Shown here: positions 26,482-34,858 of the stretch, in pieces
How the letters are laid out: the number at the start of each line of letters is the position of its first letter
Numbering within the stretch: position 1 is the stretch's first letter
Origin: HGM04593 sp964458275
Lineage (GTDB): Bacteria > Bacteroidota > Bacteroidia > Bacteroidales > Bacteroidaceae
DNA: 64,000 nt
NCBI GenBank assembly: GCA_964458275.1
Contig: CAYWIE010000003.1
Location: forward strand, 9,425-73,424
Direction: 5' to 3'
Translations under genes and position numbers: made by a program
Notes under the pieces: generated by a model
Database searches by the model: none
Told to the model about the DNA's origin: nothing
What the model saw: only the letters and a program-made list of their open reading frames with translations

Positions 26482-28128
26482 TTGAAAAATCTGATAACCA
26501 TAATAGCAATCCTCTTCGCAGCAGTTGCTGCACATGCGCAGACTGCAAGTGATACGCTGTCGGCAGGTAACCAGCCTGCCGATACAGCCGCTGTGAAGAG
26601 AACTTACGTGCATCTTCTGCACGCCGATGTTACAAAATACGACAAGAAGAACAATCCCGATGCCTGGGTGCTTGTAGGCGATGTGGCATTCCGCCACGAC
26701 AGCATGTACATGTATTGCGACAGCGCATATTTCTACAACCGCAAGAATGCGTTGAAGGCTTTTAGCAATGTGCGTATGGAGCAGGGCGACACGCTCTTCC
26801 TCTATGGCGACTATCTCGACTACGACGGCGACGCCAATCTTGCCAGAGTGCGCAGCAATGTCCGTCTCGAAGACAAATCCTCTGTCCTCGAAACAGACAG
26901 TCTCGACTATAACCGCACTCTCAACCTCGGCTACTATTTCGATGGCGGAACGCTCTACGACAGTCAAAGTACCCTCGATTCAAGATGGGGAGAATACAAC
27001 ACTGTAACCAAAGAGGCTGTGTTCCACGATGATGTTACTCTGATGAATCCCCAATTCTTCATGACTTCCGATACCCTGCATTACAACACAGGGACGAAGA
27101 TAGCCAAAATCGTGGGGCCTACCCGCATACGTAGCGAAGCCAACAGGATATACTCGGAACTCGGCTACTACAATACAAGCAACCGCCAGGCGACACTGCT
27201 CAACCGTTCAACCGTAAAGAGCGGTACCCGCAACATAACAGCCGACACCCTTTTCAGTGATGAGATGACCGGTATCAGCCAAGCCTACGGCGACATACTG
27301 CTTACCGACATAGTCAACAAGAATCTCCTGAGCGGCGGCTATGGATATTTCGACAACTTCCGCGATTCGCTGTATATAACAGATATGGCGCTTGCTGTGG
27401 ACTATTCGCAGGGCGACTCGCTCTTCCTGCATGCCGACACAATATGGATGGTTACGCAAAATCCCGATACCGACAGCCTCTATCGTCAGATAAGGGCTTA
27501 TCACAAGGTGCGTGCATTCAGAAAAGACATACAGGCAGTTTGTGACTCCCTGATATTCGACTCCCGCGACTCGTGCATGACAATGTACAATGACCCGATA
27601 CTTTGGAACAATGGCCAGCAGCTTGTCGGCGAAGAGATAAAAATGTATATGGACAGCAGCTCCATCGACTGGGTGCACGTGATAAACCAGACACTCTATG
27701 CCGAAAAGGTCGACAGCACCGAGTACAATCAGATAAACGGCAAAGAGATGAAATTCATCTTCAAGAACAAGAAACTGCATGAGATGCAGGTGATAGGCGG
27801 TGTCCACATAATATATTTCCCGCTCGACGACGACAGCACCATGATAGGTATGAACACCACTATGGCAGGAAAGCTCATCGGAGTCATGAAGGATGGCAAA
27901 GTACACAAGCTTGTCATACCCACCCAGTCCAGCGGAGTGCTTTATCCCATGAGCCAGATACCGGAGAAGGCACGTTACCTCGAAAACTTCGTCTGGTTCG
28001 ACTATGTGCGCCCTATCAGCAAAGAGGATGTCTTCTATTGGCGTGGCAAGCGCAAGGGCGAGGAACTGAAGAAAATCAAACGCGGTTCTGTGCCATTGCC
28101 TACTCTCGACCGTTTCAAAAAACAATAA
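26482..28128 (+). CDS. LptA/OstA-like periplasmic LPS-transport protein
   Basis: A 548-residue exported protein. The only reasonable start is TTG at 26482, which gives the signal peptide MKNLITIIAILFAAVAAHAQ. The body consists of OstA-type beta-jelly-roll repeats (VHLLHADVTKYDKKNNPDAW, FYNRKNALKAFSNVRMEQGD, LYDSQSTLDSRWGEYN), as in the large OstA-like proteins of Bacteroidota, much longer than the roughly 185-residue E. coli LptA. It would form part of the periplasmic bridge for LPS. It follows the SurA-like gene by 21 bases, so LPS transport and outer-membrane protein folding genes are clustered. Confidence 0.85.
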   Translation: MKNLITIIAILFAAVAAHAQTASDTLSAGNQPADTAAVKRTYVHLLHADVTKYDKKNNPDAWVLVGDVAFRHDSMYMYCDSAYFYNRKNALKAFSNVRMEQGDTLFLYGDYLDYDGDANLARVRSNVRLEDKSSVLETDSLDYNRTLNLGYYFDGGTLYDSQSTLDSRWGEYNTVTKEAVFHDDVTLMNPQFFMTSDTLHYNTGTKIAKIVGPTRIRSEANRIYSELGYYNTSNRQATLLNRSTVKSGTRNITADTLFSDEMTGISQAYGDILLTDIVNKNLLSGGYGYFDNFRDSLYITDMALAVDYSQGDSLFLHADTIWMVTQNPDTDSLYRQIRAYHKVRAFRKDIQAVCDSLIFDSRDSCMTMYNDPILWNNGQQLVGEEIKMYMDSSSIDWVHVINQTLYAEKVDSTEYNQINGKEMKFIFKNKKLHEMQVIGGVHIIYFPLDDDSTMIGMNTTMAGKLIGVMKDGKVHKLVIPTQSSGVLYPMSQIPEKARYLENFVWFDYVRPISKEDVFYWRGKRKGEELKKIKRGSVPLPTLDRFKKQ

Positions 28129-28147
28129 CAGACCAAAACAGATATTT

Positions 28148-28444
28148 ATGGGATACTTCAAGATGCCTGAGCCTCGCCGATTCAACCACACCTATATATA
28201 TGTCGATGAGCGCAAGGAGAAACTGAACAAGATAGAAGAGAAGGCAAAGCGCGAATTGGGTCTGTTGCCTCCAGAAGAGACCTCTTTCGAAGAGCGCATA
28301 CGCGGTACGTTTGCCGATGAGACAACCCACCTCAAGCGCCGCAAGGAGAATGGTCAGCGCCTCTCTTCAAAAGCTATAATCATAGCACTTGTCGCGGCTC
28401 TCTTCCTCTTGCACTATCTGCTGACAGGCAGATGGAGTTTCTGA
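28148..28444 (+). CDS. Small single-pass membrane protein of unknown function
   Basis: A 98-residue protein with a basic, charged N-terminal part (about 1-72, including RKEKLNKIEEKAKRELGL, a short coiled coil) and one C-terminal membrane helix (AIIIALVAALFLLHYLLTG). It has no signal peptide, so it is probably tail-anchored in the inner membrane. It starts 19 bases after the LptA-like gene. It is conserved in position upstream of mutL in related genomes as far as I recall, but no function is known to me. Confidence 0.7.
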   Translation: MGYFKMPEPRRFNHTYIYVDERKEKLNKIEEKAKRELGLLPPEETSFEERIRGTFADETTHLKRRKENGQRLSSKAIIIALVAALFLLHYLLTGRWSF

Positions 28445-28447
28445 TGC

Positions 28448-28468
28448 ACATTCCCCGTGCCGGAATGT
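28448..28468 (+). terminator. Weak hairpin after the small membrane protein
   Basis: ACATTCC pairs with GGAATGT around a 7-base loop just after the stop codon. It is short and lacks a T-tract. Confidence 0.3.
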
Positions 28469-28558
28469 TGGATTCTTAACATAAAAGACTCATAAGATAA
28501 ACCGCCTTTTGCGGAATTGTCATAGCGAAGCTTAGAAACTTCTTAGAATAGCATAACA

Positions 28559-30409
28559 ATGAAAGATGTAATATCCTTGCTCCCCGATTCGGTAGCTAAC
28601 CAAATAGCAGCGGGAGAGGTAGTGCAGCGTCCTGCCTCTGTCGTCAAAGAACTCATGGAAAACGCCATAGATGCAGGCGCCACCAAAGTGAGAGTGCTTG
28701 TGGTGGATGGCGGACGTACATCTATACAGGTTATAGACAATGGCGTGGGTATGTCGGAGACAGATGCGCGTCTCTCGTTCGAACGTCATGCAACGTCAAA
28801 AATCAAAAAGGCCGAAGACCTCTTTGCGCTTACAACGATGGGATTCCGTGGCGAAGCCCTTGCTTCGATTTCGGCAGTGGCTCAGGTGGAGCTTGTTACC
28901 CGTCGCAGCGATGACGAATTGGGTACAAAGGTGGTTATCTCAGGCTCCAGGCTCGAAGAACAGGAACCCGTTGCAGCTCCCGTAGGCAGCAACTTCAAGA
29001 TAAAGAATCTCTTTTTCAATATTCCCGCCCGACGCAAATTCCTTAAAAGCACACAGACGGAGCTCAACAATATAGTGACGGAATTTGAACGTGTTGCACT
29101 TGTCAATTGCGGAGTGGAACTCACGCTCTCCCACAACGATACTGAAATAATCTCGCTCCCGGCTTCGACATTCCGTCAGAGAATCTGCAATCTCTTCGGC
29201 AAAAAGGTCAATTCACAGCTTATTGAGGTAGCCGTGAAGAGCAGCATGATAAACATAACCGGCTTTGTCGGCACGCCGGAGAGTTCCCGCAAAAAGGGCG
29301 CACTGCAATATTTCTTTGTCAACGGGCGGTATATGCGCCACCCCTATTTTGCCAAAGCAATATCCGAGGCATATGCCCAGCTGATACCTGCCGGCGAGGC
29401 AGTGCCGTTCTTCCTCTCTCTCGAAGTGGAGCCCGAAAGGATAGATGTGAATATTCACCCCACAAAGACCGAGATAAAATTCGAGGACGAACAGAATATA
29501 TGGAAGATAATTTCTGCTGCGGTACGCGAATCTCTCGGACGCTTCAATGCAATGCCCGGACTCGATTTCGAGATGGGCGATGTTCCGGAACTCCCGGATA
29601 TCCCCATATATGAGGGCGGCAACAAGGCGGTGGAGGCACCCAAAATATCCTACAACCCCGACTATAATCCTTTTAACAGCCGTACATCGCAAGAATACAT
29701 CCGTCGCGAAATGCCGTGGGAAACACTCTACGAAGGAATCAAGCCCGACGTTGAACATGAGCCGGCAGACACAGGCAGGTGCGAAGAGCCGGCTGTGGAA
29801 ATCTCGCAGGCAGATGCAGCCGGGAGTCTTGCCGCTGTGGATGAATATCTGCCAATCTGCCAATACAAAGGCCAGTATATATTGGTCTCTGTCTCCTCAG
29901 GACTTATGTGGATACATCAGCGTCGCGCCCACATAAGAGTGCTTTATGACTCCTACCGCAAACAGCTCGATGAAAAGCAGGGCTGTTCGCAACGTGTGCT
30001 TTTCCCCGAACAGATAACCCTTTCGGTGAACGAAGGCTTGGCGCTTGACGGGATAATGGACGAACTCTCATATCTGGGCTTCGAAATATCTTCTCTCGGA
30101 GGGGCAAGCTATGCCATACAAGGTGTTCCGGCGGGAGTAGAAGGCCTTAATCCCTCTTCTATGCTGTGCGATATACTTCATTCGGTTATGGAGTGCACAT
30201 CCGATGTTGGCGAAAAGCTATACGACAGTCTCGCCCTTGCAATGGCTCGTCAAGTTGCGATAGTTCCCGGACAGATACTGACAGATGAAGAGATACATGC
30301 ATTGGTGAGAAAGCTCTTTGAATGTAAAATGAATGCCCGCACGCCCGACGGCAAATCCATCCTGTATGTAGAAACCGATTCTGACATAGCACGCTTCTTT
30401 AAAAATTGA
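28559..30409 (+). CDS. mutL: DNA mismatch repair protein MutL
   Basis: A 616-residue GHKL ATPase that couples MutS mismatch recognition to strand removal. The N-terminal ATPase motifs are intact: ELMENAIDAGA, DNGVGM and GFRGEAL. The transducer domain contains VNIHPTKTEIKF. A linker of low conservation (about 330-440) leads to the C-terminal dimerisation domain. The zinc-endonuclease motif DQHAxxER found in many MutL homologues reads IHQRRAHIRV here (region near residue 455), so the Asp is replaced and the nicking function is uncertain. The end (ACHDAVR-like region) reads MARQVAIVPGQ. Confidence 0.94.
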   Translation: MKDVISLLPDSVANQIAAGEVVQRPASVVKELMENAIDAGATKVRVLVVDGGRTSIQVIDNGVGMSETDARLSFERHATSKIKKAEDLFALTTMGFRGEALASISAVAQVELVTRRSDDELGTKVVISGSRLEEQEPVAAPVGSNFKIKNLFFNIPARRKFLKSTQTELNNIVTEFERVALVNCGVELTLSHNDTEIISLPASTFRQRICNLFGKKVNSQLIEVAVKSSMINITGFVGTPESSRKKGALQYFFVNGRYMRHPYFAKAISEAYAQLIPAGEAVPFFLSLEVEPERIDVNIHPTKTEIKFEDEQNIWKIISAAVRESLGRFNAMPGLDFEMGDVPELPDIPIYEGGNKAVEAPKISYNPDYNPFNSRTSQEYIRREMPWETLYEGIKPDVEHEPADTGRCEEPAVEISQADAAGSLAAVDEYLPICQYKGQYILVSVSSGLMWIHQRRAHIRVLYDSYRKQLDEKQGCSQRVLFPEQITLSVNEGLALDGIMDELSYLGFEISSLGGASYAIQGVPAGVEGLNPSSMLCDILHSVMECTSDVGEKLYDSLALAMARQVAIVPGQILTDEEIHALVRKLFECKMNARTPDGKSILYVETDSDIARFFKN

Positions 30410-30474
30410 TGTTAATATAAGTTAAAGCCGCAGTCTTTCTTTTCTTGCAAATATCTGCATTAATGTTTTTTTTA

Positions 30475-30482
30475 TAAATTTG
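30475..30482 (+). promoter_or_regulatory. Candidate -7 box (TAAATTTG) upstream of the OmpA-family gene
   Basis: TAAATTTG matches the -7 consensus, about 140 bases before the ATG at 30624, which would give a long 5' leader. No convincing -33 box is at the right distance. Long leaders are common for abundant outer-membrane proteins. Confidence 0.4.
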
Positions 30483-30623
30483 CACAACTGAAACTGTTTC
30501 TTAGGTGAAATGTTCTTCTCCTTTGAGTAAAAACTTTTTTCGGAAACATGTGTTTTAGTTGTGGGGTATATTCCCTGCGAAGTATTATTAAGAATATTTT
30601 AGTGTCTAATTAATACAAACAGT

Positions 30624-31775
30624 ATGAGAAAATTTATGATGGCGCTGGCTTTTGCCGGCATTGCAATGGTTTCTTTCGCACAGGAGACTGTTACCAGCGA
30701 GGTTGTAGTTCCAACTCTCAAGAAGAGTGTTATTACAAACGGCTTTTGGAGCAATTGGTTCGTAAGTGTAAACGGCGGTTATCAGTTGTTCAATGGTGTT
30801 AAGACCAACGGCGAGAGCATGTTCGATCATGGAACAGCTGCAATCTCTGCATACGTTGGTAAATGGCATACTCCCGGTTTCGGTTGGAGAGTTGCTTACA
30901 ACGGCTTTGAGGTTAAGCCTCTTGAGGATGCCGACAAGAGCAGCTTCTACAACGTACACGCAGACGCTATGTTCAACCTTAGCAATCTGTTCTTCGGATA
31001 TAACGAGAAACGCGTTTGGAACTTGATTCCTTACATGGGTCTCGGTTACGGTGCAAACTTGGATGTTGACGGCGTAGGCGGCAATGGCAAGAAAGGTTCT
31101 TTGACAGCAAATGCAGGTCTTTTGAATACATTCCGCATTGCTAAACATTGGGCTATCAACCTCGAACTCTCTGCAACAGCTGCTTGCAACGGTTTCGGTG
31201 GCGTAGTTGCCCCCCGCAACGGTTATGATATGATCTTTGCTGCAACAGCCGGTGTTACTTATAAATTCAACAAGACAGGCTGGCAGAATACTCCCGATGT
31301 TGACGCTATCACAGCTGCCAACGCTGCTGCTCTTGCTGCTCTTGCTGCACAGATGCAGGCTAAGGAGTCAGAGAATGCACAGTTGAAGTCTCAGCTTGCT
31401 GCTGCTAAGGCTGCTTTGGCAAAATGCCAGAATGCTCCCAAGGATGTTGACATGTTCGACGCTGCTCAGTCAGTATTCTTCTCAATCAACTCTTCAAAGA
31501 TTGATTCTAAGAAGGAAATCCTCAACCTCAAATCTTTGGCTGCTGCAGCTAAGGAGACAGGCGTGAAACTCGAAGTTACAGGTTATGCCGACAGCGCAAC
31601 AGGTTCTGCAACATACAACCAGACATTGTCCGAGGCACGTGCTAAGGCAGTTGCTGCTAAGCTTGTAGAGATGGGTGTTCCCGAAAGCCAGCTTATCGTA
31701 TCAGGTAAGGGTGGTGTTGATACAGAGAAACCCATTCAGTTGAACCGTCGCGTAATCATCGCTCCTGCGAAGTAA
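30624..31775 (+). CDS. OmpA-family outer-membrane protein
   Basis: A 383-residue porin-like protein. A signal peptide (MRKFMMALAFAGIAMVSFAQ) is followed by an eight-strand-type N-terminal barrel (about 40-220), an Ala/Gln-rich helical linker (ANAAALAALAAQMQAKESE) and a C-terminal OmpA peptidoglycan-binding domain, with VTGYADSATGSATYNQTLSE and ARAKAVAAKL carrying the Asp and Arg that hold diaminopimelate. Codon usage is strongly biased toward GCT, GTT and AAG compared with its neighbours, which suggests very high expression. It is monocistronic with a perfect terminator. It likely ties the outer membrane to the cell wall. Confidence 0.93.
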   Translation: MRKFMMALAFAGIAMVSFAQETVTSEVVVPTLKKSVITNGFWSNWFVSVNGGYQLFNGVKTNGESMFDHGTAAISAYVGKWHTPGFGWRVAYNGFEVKPLEDADKSSFYNVHADAMFNLSNLFFGYNEKRVWNLIPYMGLGYGANLDVDGVGGNGKKGSLTANAGLLNTFRIAKHWAINLELSATAACNGFGGVVAPRNGYDMIFAATAGVTYKFNKTGWQNTPDVDAITAANAAALAALAAQMQAKESENAQLKSQLAAAKAALAKCQNAPKDVDMFDAAQSVFFSINSSKIDSKKEILNLKSLAAAAKETGVKLEVTGYADSATGSATYNQTLSEARAKAVAAKLVEMGVPESQLIVSGKGGVDTEKPIQLNRRVIIAPAK

Positions 31776-31798
31776 TAGCGATAACAGCTTGATAATAT

Positions 31799-31836
31799 AA
31801 ACAATGAGCACCCTCGCGAGGGTGCTCATTGTTTTA
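31799..31836. terminator. Terminator after the OmpA gene
   Basis: A perfect palindrome with 18-base arms (31799-31816 and 31817-31834), centred on CTCGCGAG and followed by TTTTA. It lies between convergent genes and can work on both strands. Confidence 0.9.
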
Positions 31837-31889
31837 TTGTGCGTTATGTGTCGGGGTCGGTGTGCCTTGTTTGCGGGTTGTGCGCAGTA

Positions 31890-32762
31890 TCAGTTCCTAA
31901 TGTCGGCTCCCCACATCATTTTGTCGTGAAGAGTCTTGAAGAAGGTCTGTCCTTTTATCCTTACAATCTTTATGTTGTAGTCGGCCTTGCCGAGTGTGAG
32001 TGTCGTACATTCGTTGCAGCTTTCGTTGCGGCCGTCAATGGCTACGAGGTAATTGTGGCTGCGGCTTGTTACCCTTAAGGTTATTTGAGTGTTGTCGTTC
32101 ACCACCACAGGTCTTGCGTTCAGGCTGTGTGAAGCAATCGGGGTAAGCACAAAGACGTTGGCATCGGGAGCGATGATAGGCCCTCCTGCGCTGAGGGAGT
32201 AGCCTGTGGAGCCGGAGGGAGGTGCAATGATAAGCCCGTCTGCCTGGTAGGTTATGAAATCCTTCTCGTCGAGTGAGACCTCAATGCTTATCATTGATGA
32301 ATTCTCGTGCTTCATCACTGCAATTTCGTTGAGTGCATAAGGGTTGTTTGTCAGTTCCTTGTCTGAGGCTTCAACCTTTATCAGACCGCGTTCCTCTATT
32401 GTGTACTCTCCGCGGTGGAGATACTCGAAGAGTTCTGAAACTCTGTTTGCCGAGTACGAAGTGAGGAAACCCAGCCGCCCGGCGTTTATGCCCAATAGAG
32501 GAATGTTCTTTGAACCGACTCTTCCGGCTGTACGCAAGAACGTGCCGTCGCCGCCAAAGCTGATGGCTATGTCTGCATCAAAATCGTCATTGTCGATGAT
32601 TCCCTCAGGCTGCATGAAGAGCCTGTCCTCTTCGAGCAGGTACTCGTAAAAGGAACGGTCGATGTAAAAACTGTCTTTCCACTCGTTGATGGCTGCAAAA
32701 AGTTTGTCGATATTCTCCGACTTTTTCGACTGGTGTCTGTTTCCGAATATGGCAAATCTCAT
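31890..32762 (-). CDS. nadK: NAD kinase
   Basis: A 290-residue kinase that phosphorylates NAD+ to NADP+. The GGDGT signature is at residues 70-74, followed by GINAGRLGFLT and the nucleotide-binding region IIAPPSGSTGYSLSAGGPI. Length and C-terminal TLRVTSRSHNY are typical. It is divergent from pdxJ and shares a 193-base promoter region with it. Confidence 0.96.
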   Translation of the reverse strand: MRFAIFGNRHQSKKSENIDKLFAAINEWKDSFYIDRSFYEYLLEEDRLFMQPEGIIDNDDFDADIAISFGGDGTFLRTAGRVGSKNIPLLGINAGRLGFLTSYSANRVSELFEYLHRGEYTIEERGLIKVEASDKELTNNPYALNEIAVMKHENSSMISIEVSLDEKDFITYQADGLIIAPPSGSTGYSLSAGGPIIAPDANVFVLTPIASHSLNARPVVVNDNTQITLRVTSRSHNYLVAIDGRNESCNECTTLTLGKADYNIKIVRIKGQTFFKTLHDKMMWGADIRN

Positions 32763-32842
32763 CTTTCAGTTTCTTGGAATAGTGTGTACTGTTTTCTCGG
32801 CTGTTTGTGGACAGCTTCTATCTCTCTGTAAACATTCAACTG

Positions 32843-32850
32843 CAAAATTA
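32843..32850 (-). promoter_or_regulatory. -7 box (TAATTTTG on minus) of nadK
   Basis: CAAAATTA on the plus strand is TAATTTTG on the minus strand, about 80 bases before the nadK start. It lies 35 bases from the divergent pdxJ -7 box. Confidence 0.45.
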
Positions 32851-32885
32851 AGATAAATTATTGTCTTGTTTTGCATATTTTGTCG

Positions 32886-32893
32886 TACTTTTG
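32886..32893 (+). promoter_or_regulatory. -7 box (TACTTTTG) of the pdxJ operon
   Basis: TACTTTTG matches TAnnTTTG and lies 62 bases before the pdxJ ATG. TTG triplets 17-22 bases upstream may serve as the -33 element. Confidence 0.6.
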
Positions 32894-32955
32894 CGAAAAA
32901 TACGAAATTGGAGATAATTTCGCCGTATTTGGCGGCGACAAGAAATGTTTATAAG

Positions 32956-33678
32956 ATGACAAAGTTAAGTGTAAATATAAATAAGGTCGCTACGGTGAGA
33001 AACGCGCGTGGCGGCAATACCCCTAATCTTTTGCAGGTGGCACAGGACTGCGAACTCTTCGGTGCCGATGGAATAACTGTTCATCCACGTCCCGACGAAA
33101 GGCACATACGCAGAGCCGATGTCCCGATGTTGCGTGCTGTTGTCCGCACCGAATTCAATATAGAGGGCTATCCCTCGAAAGAGTTTCTCGACCTTGTGCT
33201 CAAGGCAAAGCCCGACCAGGTTACACTTGTGCCCGACAAGCCCGGACAGCTTACCTCGAATCATGGATGGGATACGGTTGCCGAGCAGGATTTTCTGCGA
33301 GAGGTGCTCGATGACCTTCGCAGTGCCGGTATACGTACTTCTGTCTTCATAGATGCAGATTGCCGCATGGCAGAATTTGCCGCAAAGGCAGGAGCAGACA
33401 GAGTGGAACTCTATACAGGTCCGTATGCAGAGGCATACTCCCGCAACCGCGAAAAGGCAATAGAGTCTTTTGTGCAGACAGCCACCCGTGTGCGTCAGTT
33501 GGGATTGGGACTCAACGCAGGGCACGACCTCAGCCTTGAAAACTTAGGCTATTTTGCCGACGTCATACCCTGGGTAGACGAAGTTTCGATAGGGCACGCC
33601 TTGATATGCGATGCACTATACATGGGATTGGAAAAGACAATCGCCGAATACAAAAAATGTTTGATAAAGAAACAATAA
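32956..33678 (+). CDS. pdxJ: Pyridoxine 5'-phosphate synthase
   Basis: A 240-residue TIM-barrel enzyme that condenses 1-deoxy-D-xylulose 5-phosphate with 3-amino-2-oxopropyl phosphate, the last ring-forming step of vitamin B6 synthesis. Visible family motifs are LSVNINKVATVRNARGG, the VHPRPDERHIR active-site loop, QVTLVPDKPGQLTS, LNAGHDLSLENL and the IGHALICDALYMGL end. The frame is open 30 codons further upstream, but that part covers the promoter, so ATG 32956 is preferred. exbB follows by 13 bases. Confidence 0.96.
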   Translation: MTKLSVNINKVATVRNARGGNTPNLLQVAQDCELFGADGITVHPRPDERHIRRADVPMLRAVVRTEFNIEGYPSKEFLDLVLKAKPDQVTLVPDKPGQLTSNHGWDTVAEQDFLREVLDDLRSAGIRTSVFIDADCRMAEFAAKAGADRVELYTGPYAEAYSRNREKAIESFVQTATRVRQLGLGLNAGHDLSLENLGYFADVIPWVDEVSIGHALICDALYMGLEKTIAEYKKCLIKKQ

Positions 33679-33691
33679 AAATATAAAAGCT

Positions 33692-34402
33692 ATGGTTTTA
33701 ATGACACTTCTTGCACAAGCTGCAACAGTTGCACAAGACTCGATAATGGCACTTACAGAGGTAACAGCCGAAGAGGGATTGAATGTATTCGAACTTGCCG
33801 TAAAGGGCGGGTGGATAATGATAGTATTGGCATTGTTGTCAATAATCGGAGTATATATATTCTTCGAACGTTACTCCACACTGCGCAAGGCAATGAAGCG
33901 CAATCCGCTCTTTATGGACCGCATACACGACAACATTAAGGACGACGACCTTAAATCGGCAGCCAACTATTGCCGAAGCGAGAATACCCCTCTTGCACGC
34001 ATCATTGAGAAAGGCGTGAAGAGCTTCAACTTCTCGGCATCGTCAATACGCGAAAGTGTCGACAACAGCGCCAACCTCGAAATAGCCAACCTCGAGAAGG
34101 GGCTTCCCATCCTCTCCACCATTGCGGCAGTAGGTCCCATGATTGGCTTCCTGGGAACAGTAACCGGCATGGTGCGCGCATTCTGGGAGATGGCAAATGC
34201 AGGAAACAATATAGATGTCTCTCTCCTCTCAGGCGGTATCTATGAGGCTATGGTTACAACCGTAGGCGGTCTTATCGTCGGCATCATCGCCATCTTTGCG
34301 TACAACTATCTTGTGGCATTGGTCGACAGAGTGCAGAACGACCTTGAGGCAGAGATAATCTCGTTCATGGAGATTGTACGCGAAAAGAAAGAGAATCTTT
34401 AA
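33692..34402 (+). CDS. exbB: ExbB/TolQ-type proton channel protein
   Basis: A 236-residue inner-membrane protein of the MotA/TolQ/ExbB family that forms the proton-conducting pentamer powering TonB. Three membrane helices are visible: GGWIMIVLALLSIIGVYIFF, the region around GPMIGFLGTVTGMVRAF, and the one following VTTVGGLIVGIIAIFAYNYL. The second block is the diagnostic family signature. It forms an operon with exbD and tonB downstream. Confidence 0.93.
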   Translation: MVLMTLLAQAATVAQDSIMALTEVTAEEGLNVFELAVKGGWIMIVLALLSIIGVYIFFERYSTLRKAMKRNPLFMDRIHDNIKDDDLKSAANYCRSENTPLARIIEKGVKSFNFSASSIRESVDNSANLEIANLEKGLPILSTIAAVGPMIGFLGTVTGMVRAFWEMANAGNNIDVSLLSGGIYEAMVTTVGGLIVGIIAIFAYNYLVALVDRVQNDLEAEIISFMEIVREKKENL

Positions 34403-34438
34403 GCCTGAAAACTGTATACAAACAAACATTGCAGAGCC

Positions 34439-34858
34439 ATGCTAAAGAGAAAGACAAGAACAATAGAGACCTTCTCGATGTCTTCGATGACAGATATAAT
34501 CTTTCTGTTGTTGATATTCTTTATGATAACATCGACGATGGTAACACCCAATGCCATAAAGGTGCTTCTGCCTCAGGGCAGCAAGCAGACATCGGCAAAG
34601 CCATTGGCACGAATAATCATCGACAAGCAGCTCAACTACTATTCGGCGTTCGGCAACGAGGATGAAATGCCTATCGACCCCGAAGAGATAACTGCTTTCC
34701 TTCAGAAGTGTGCCGAAGAAGAGCCCGAAATGTATGTAGCCCTTTATGCCGACGAGAGTGTGCCATACAGAGAAATAGTAAATGTGCTGAACATAGCCAA
34801 CGAAAATAACTTCAAAATGGTGCTGGCAACGCGCCGCCCCGATAAGAAGAGACGATGA
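34439..34858 (+). CDS. exbD: ExbD/TolR-type energy transducer
   Basis: A 139-residue inner-membrane protein with a short cytoplasmic N-terminus, one membrane helix (FSMSSMTDIIFLLLIFFMIT) and a periplasmic domain. The Asp in SMTDIIF is the conserved protonatable residue of ExbD. The end of the gene overlaps tonB by 4 bases. Only one exbD copy is present, whereas many Bacteroidales carry two in tandem. Confidence 0.93.
   Translation: MLKRKTRTIETFSMSSMTDIIFLLLIFFMITSTMVTPNAIKVLLPQGSKQTSAKPLARIIIDKQLNYYSAFGNEDEMPIDPEEITAFLQKCAEEEPEMYVALYADESVPYREIVNVLNIANENNFKMVLATRRPDKKRR

Noticed and set aside
27208..28191. 327-codon antisense frame over the LptA-like gene
   Set aside because: No start context or domain. 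The sense frame has a signal peptide and OstA repeats.
34429..34665. 78-codon frame overlapping exbD
   Set aside because: It is out of frame with the recognisable ExbD sequence and has no hydrophobic segment.
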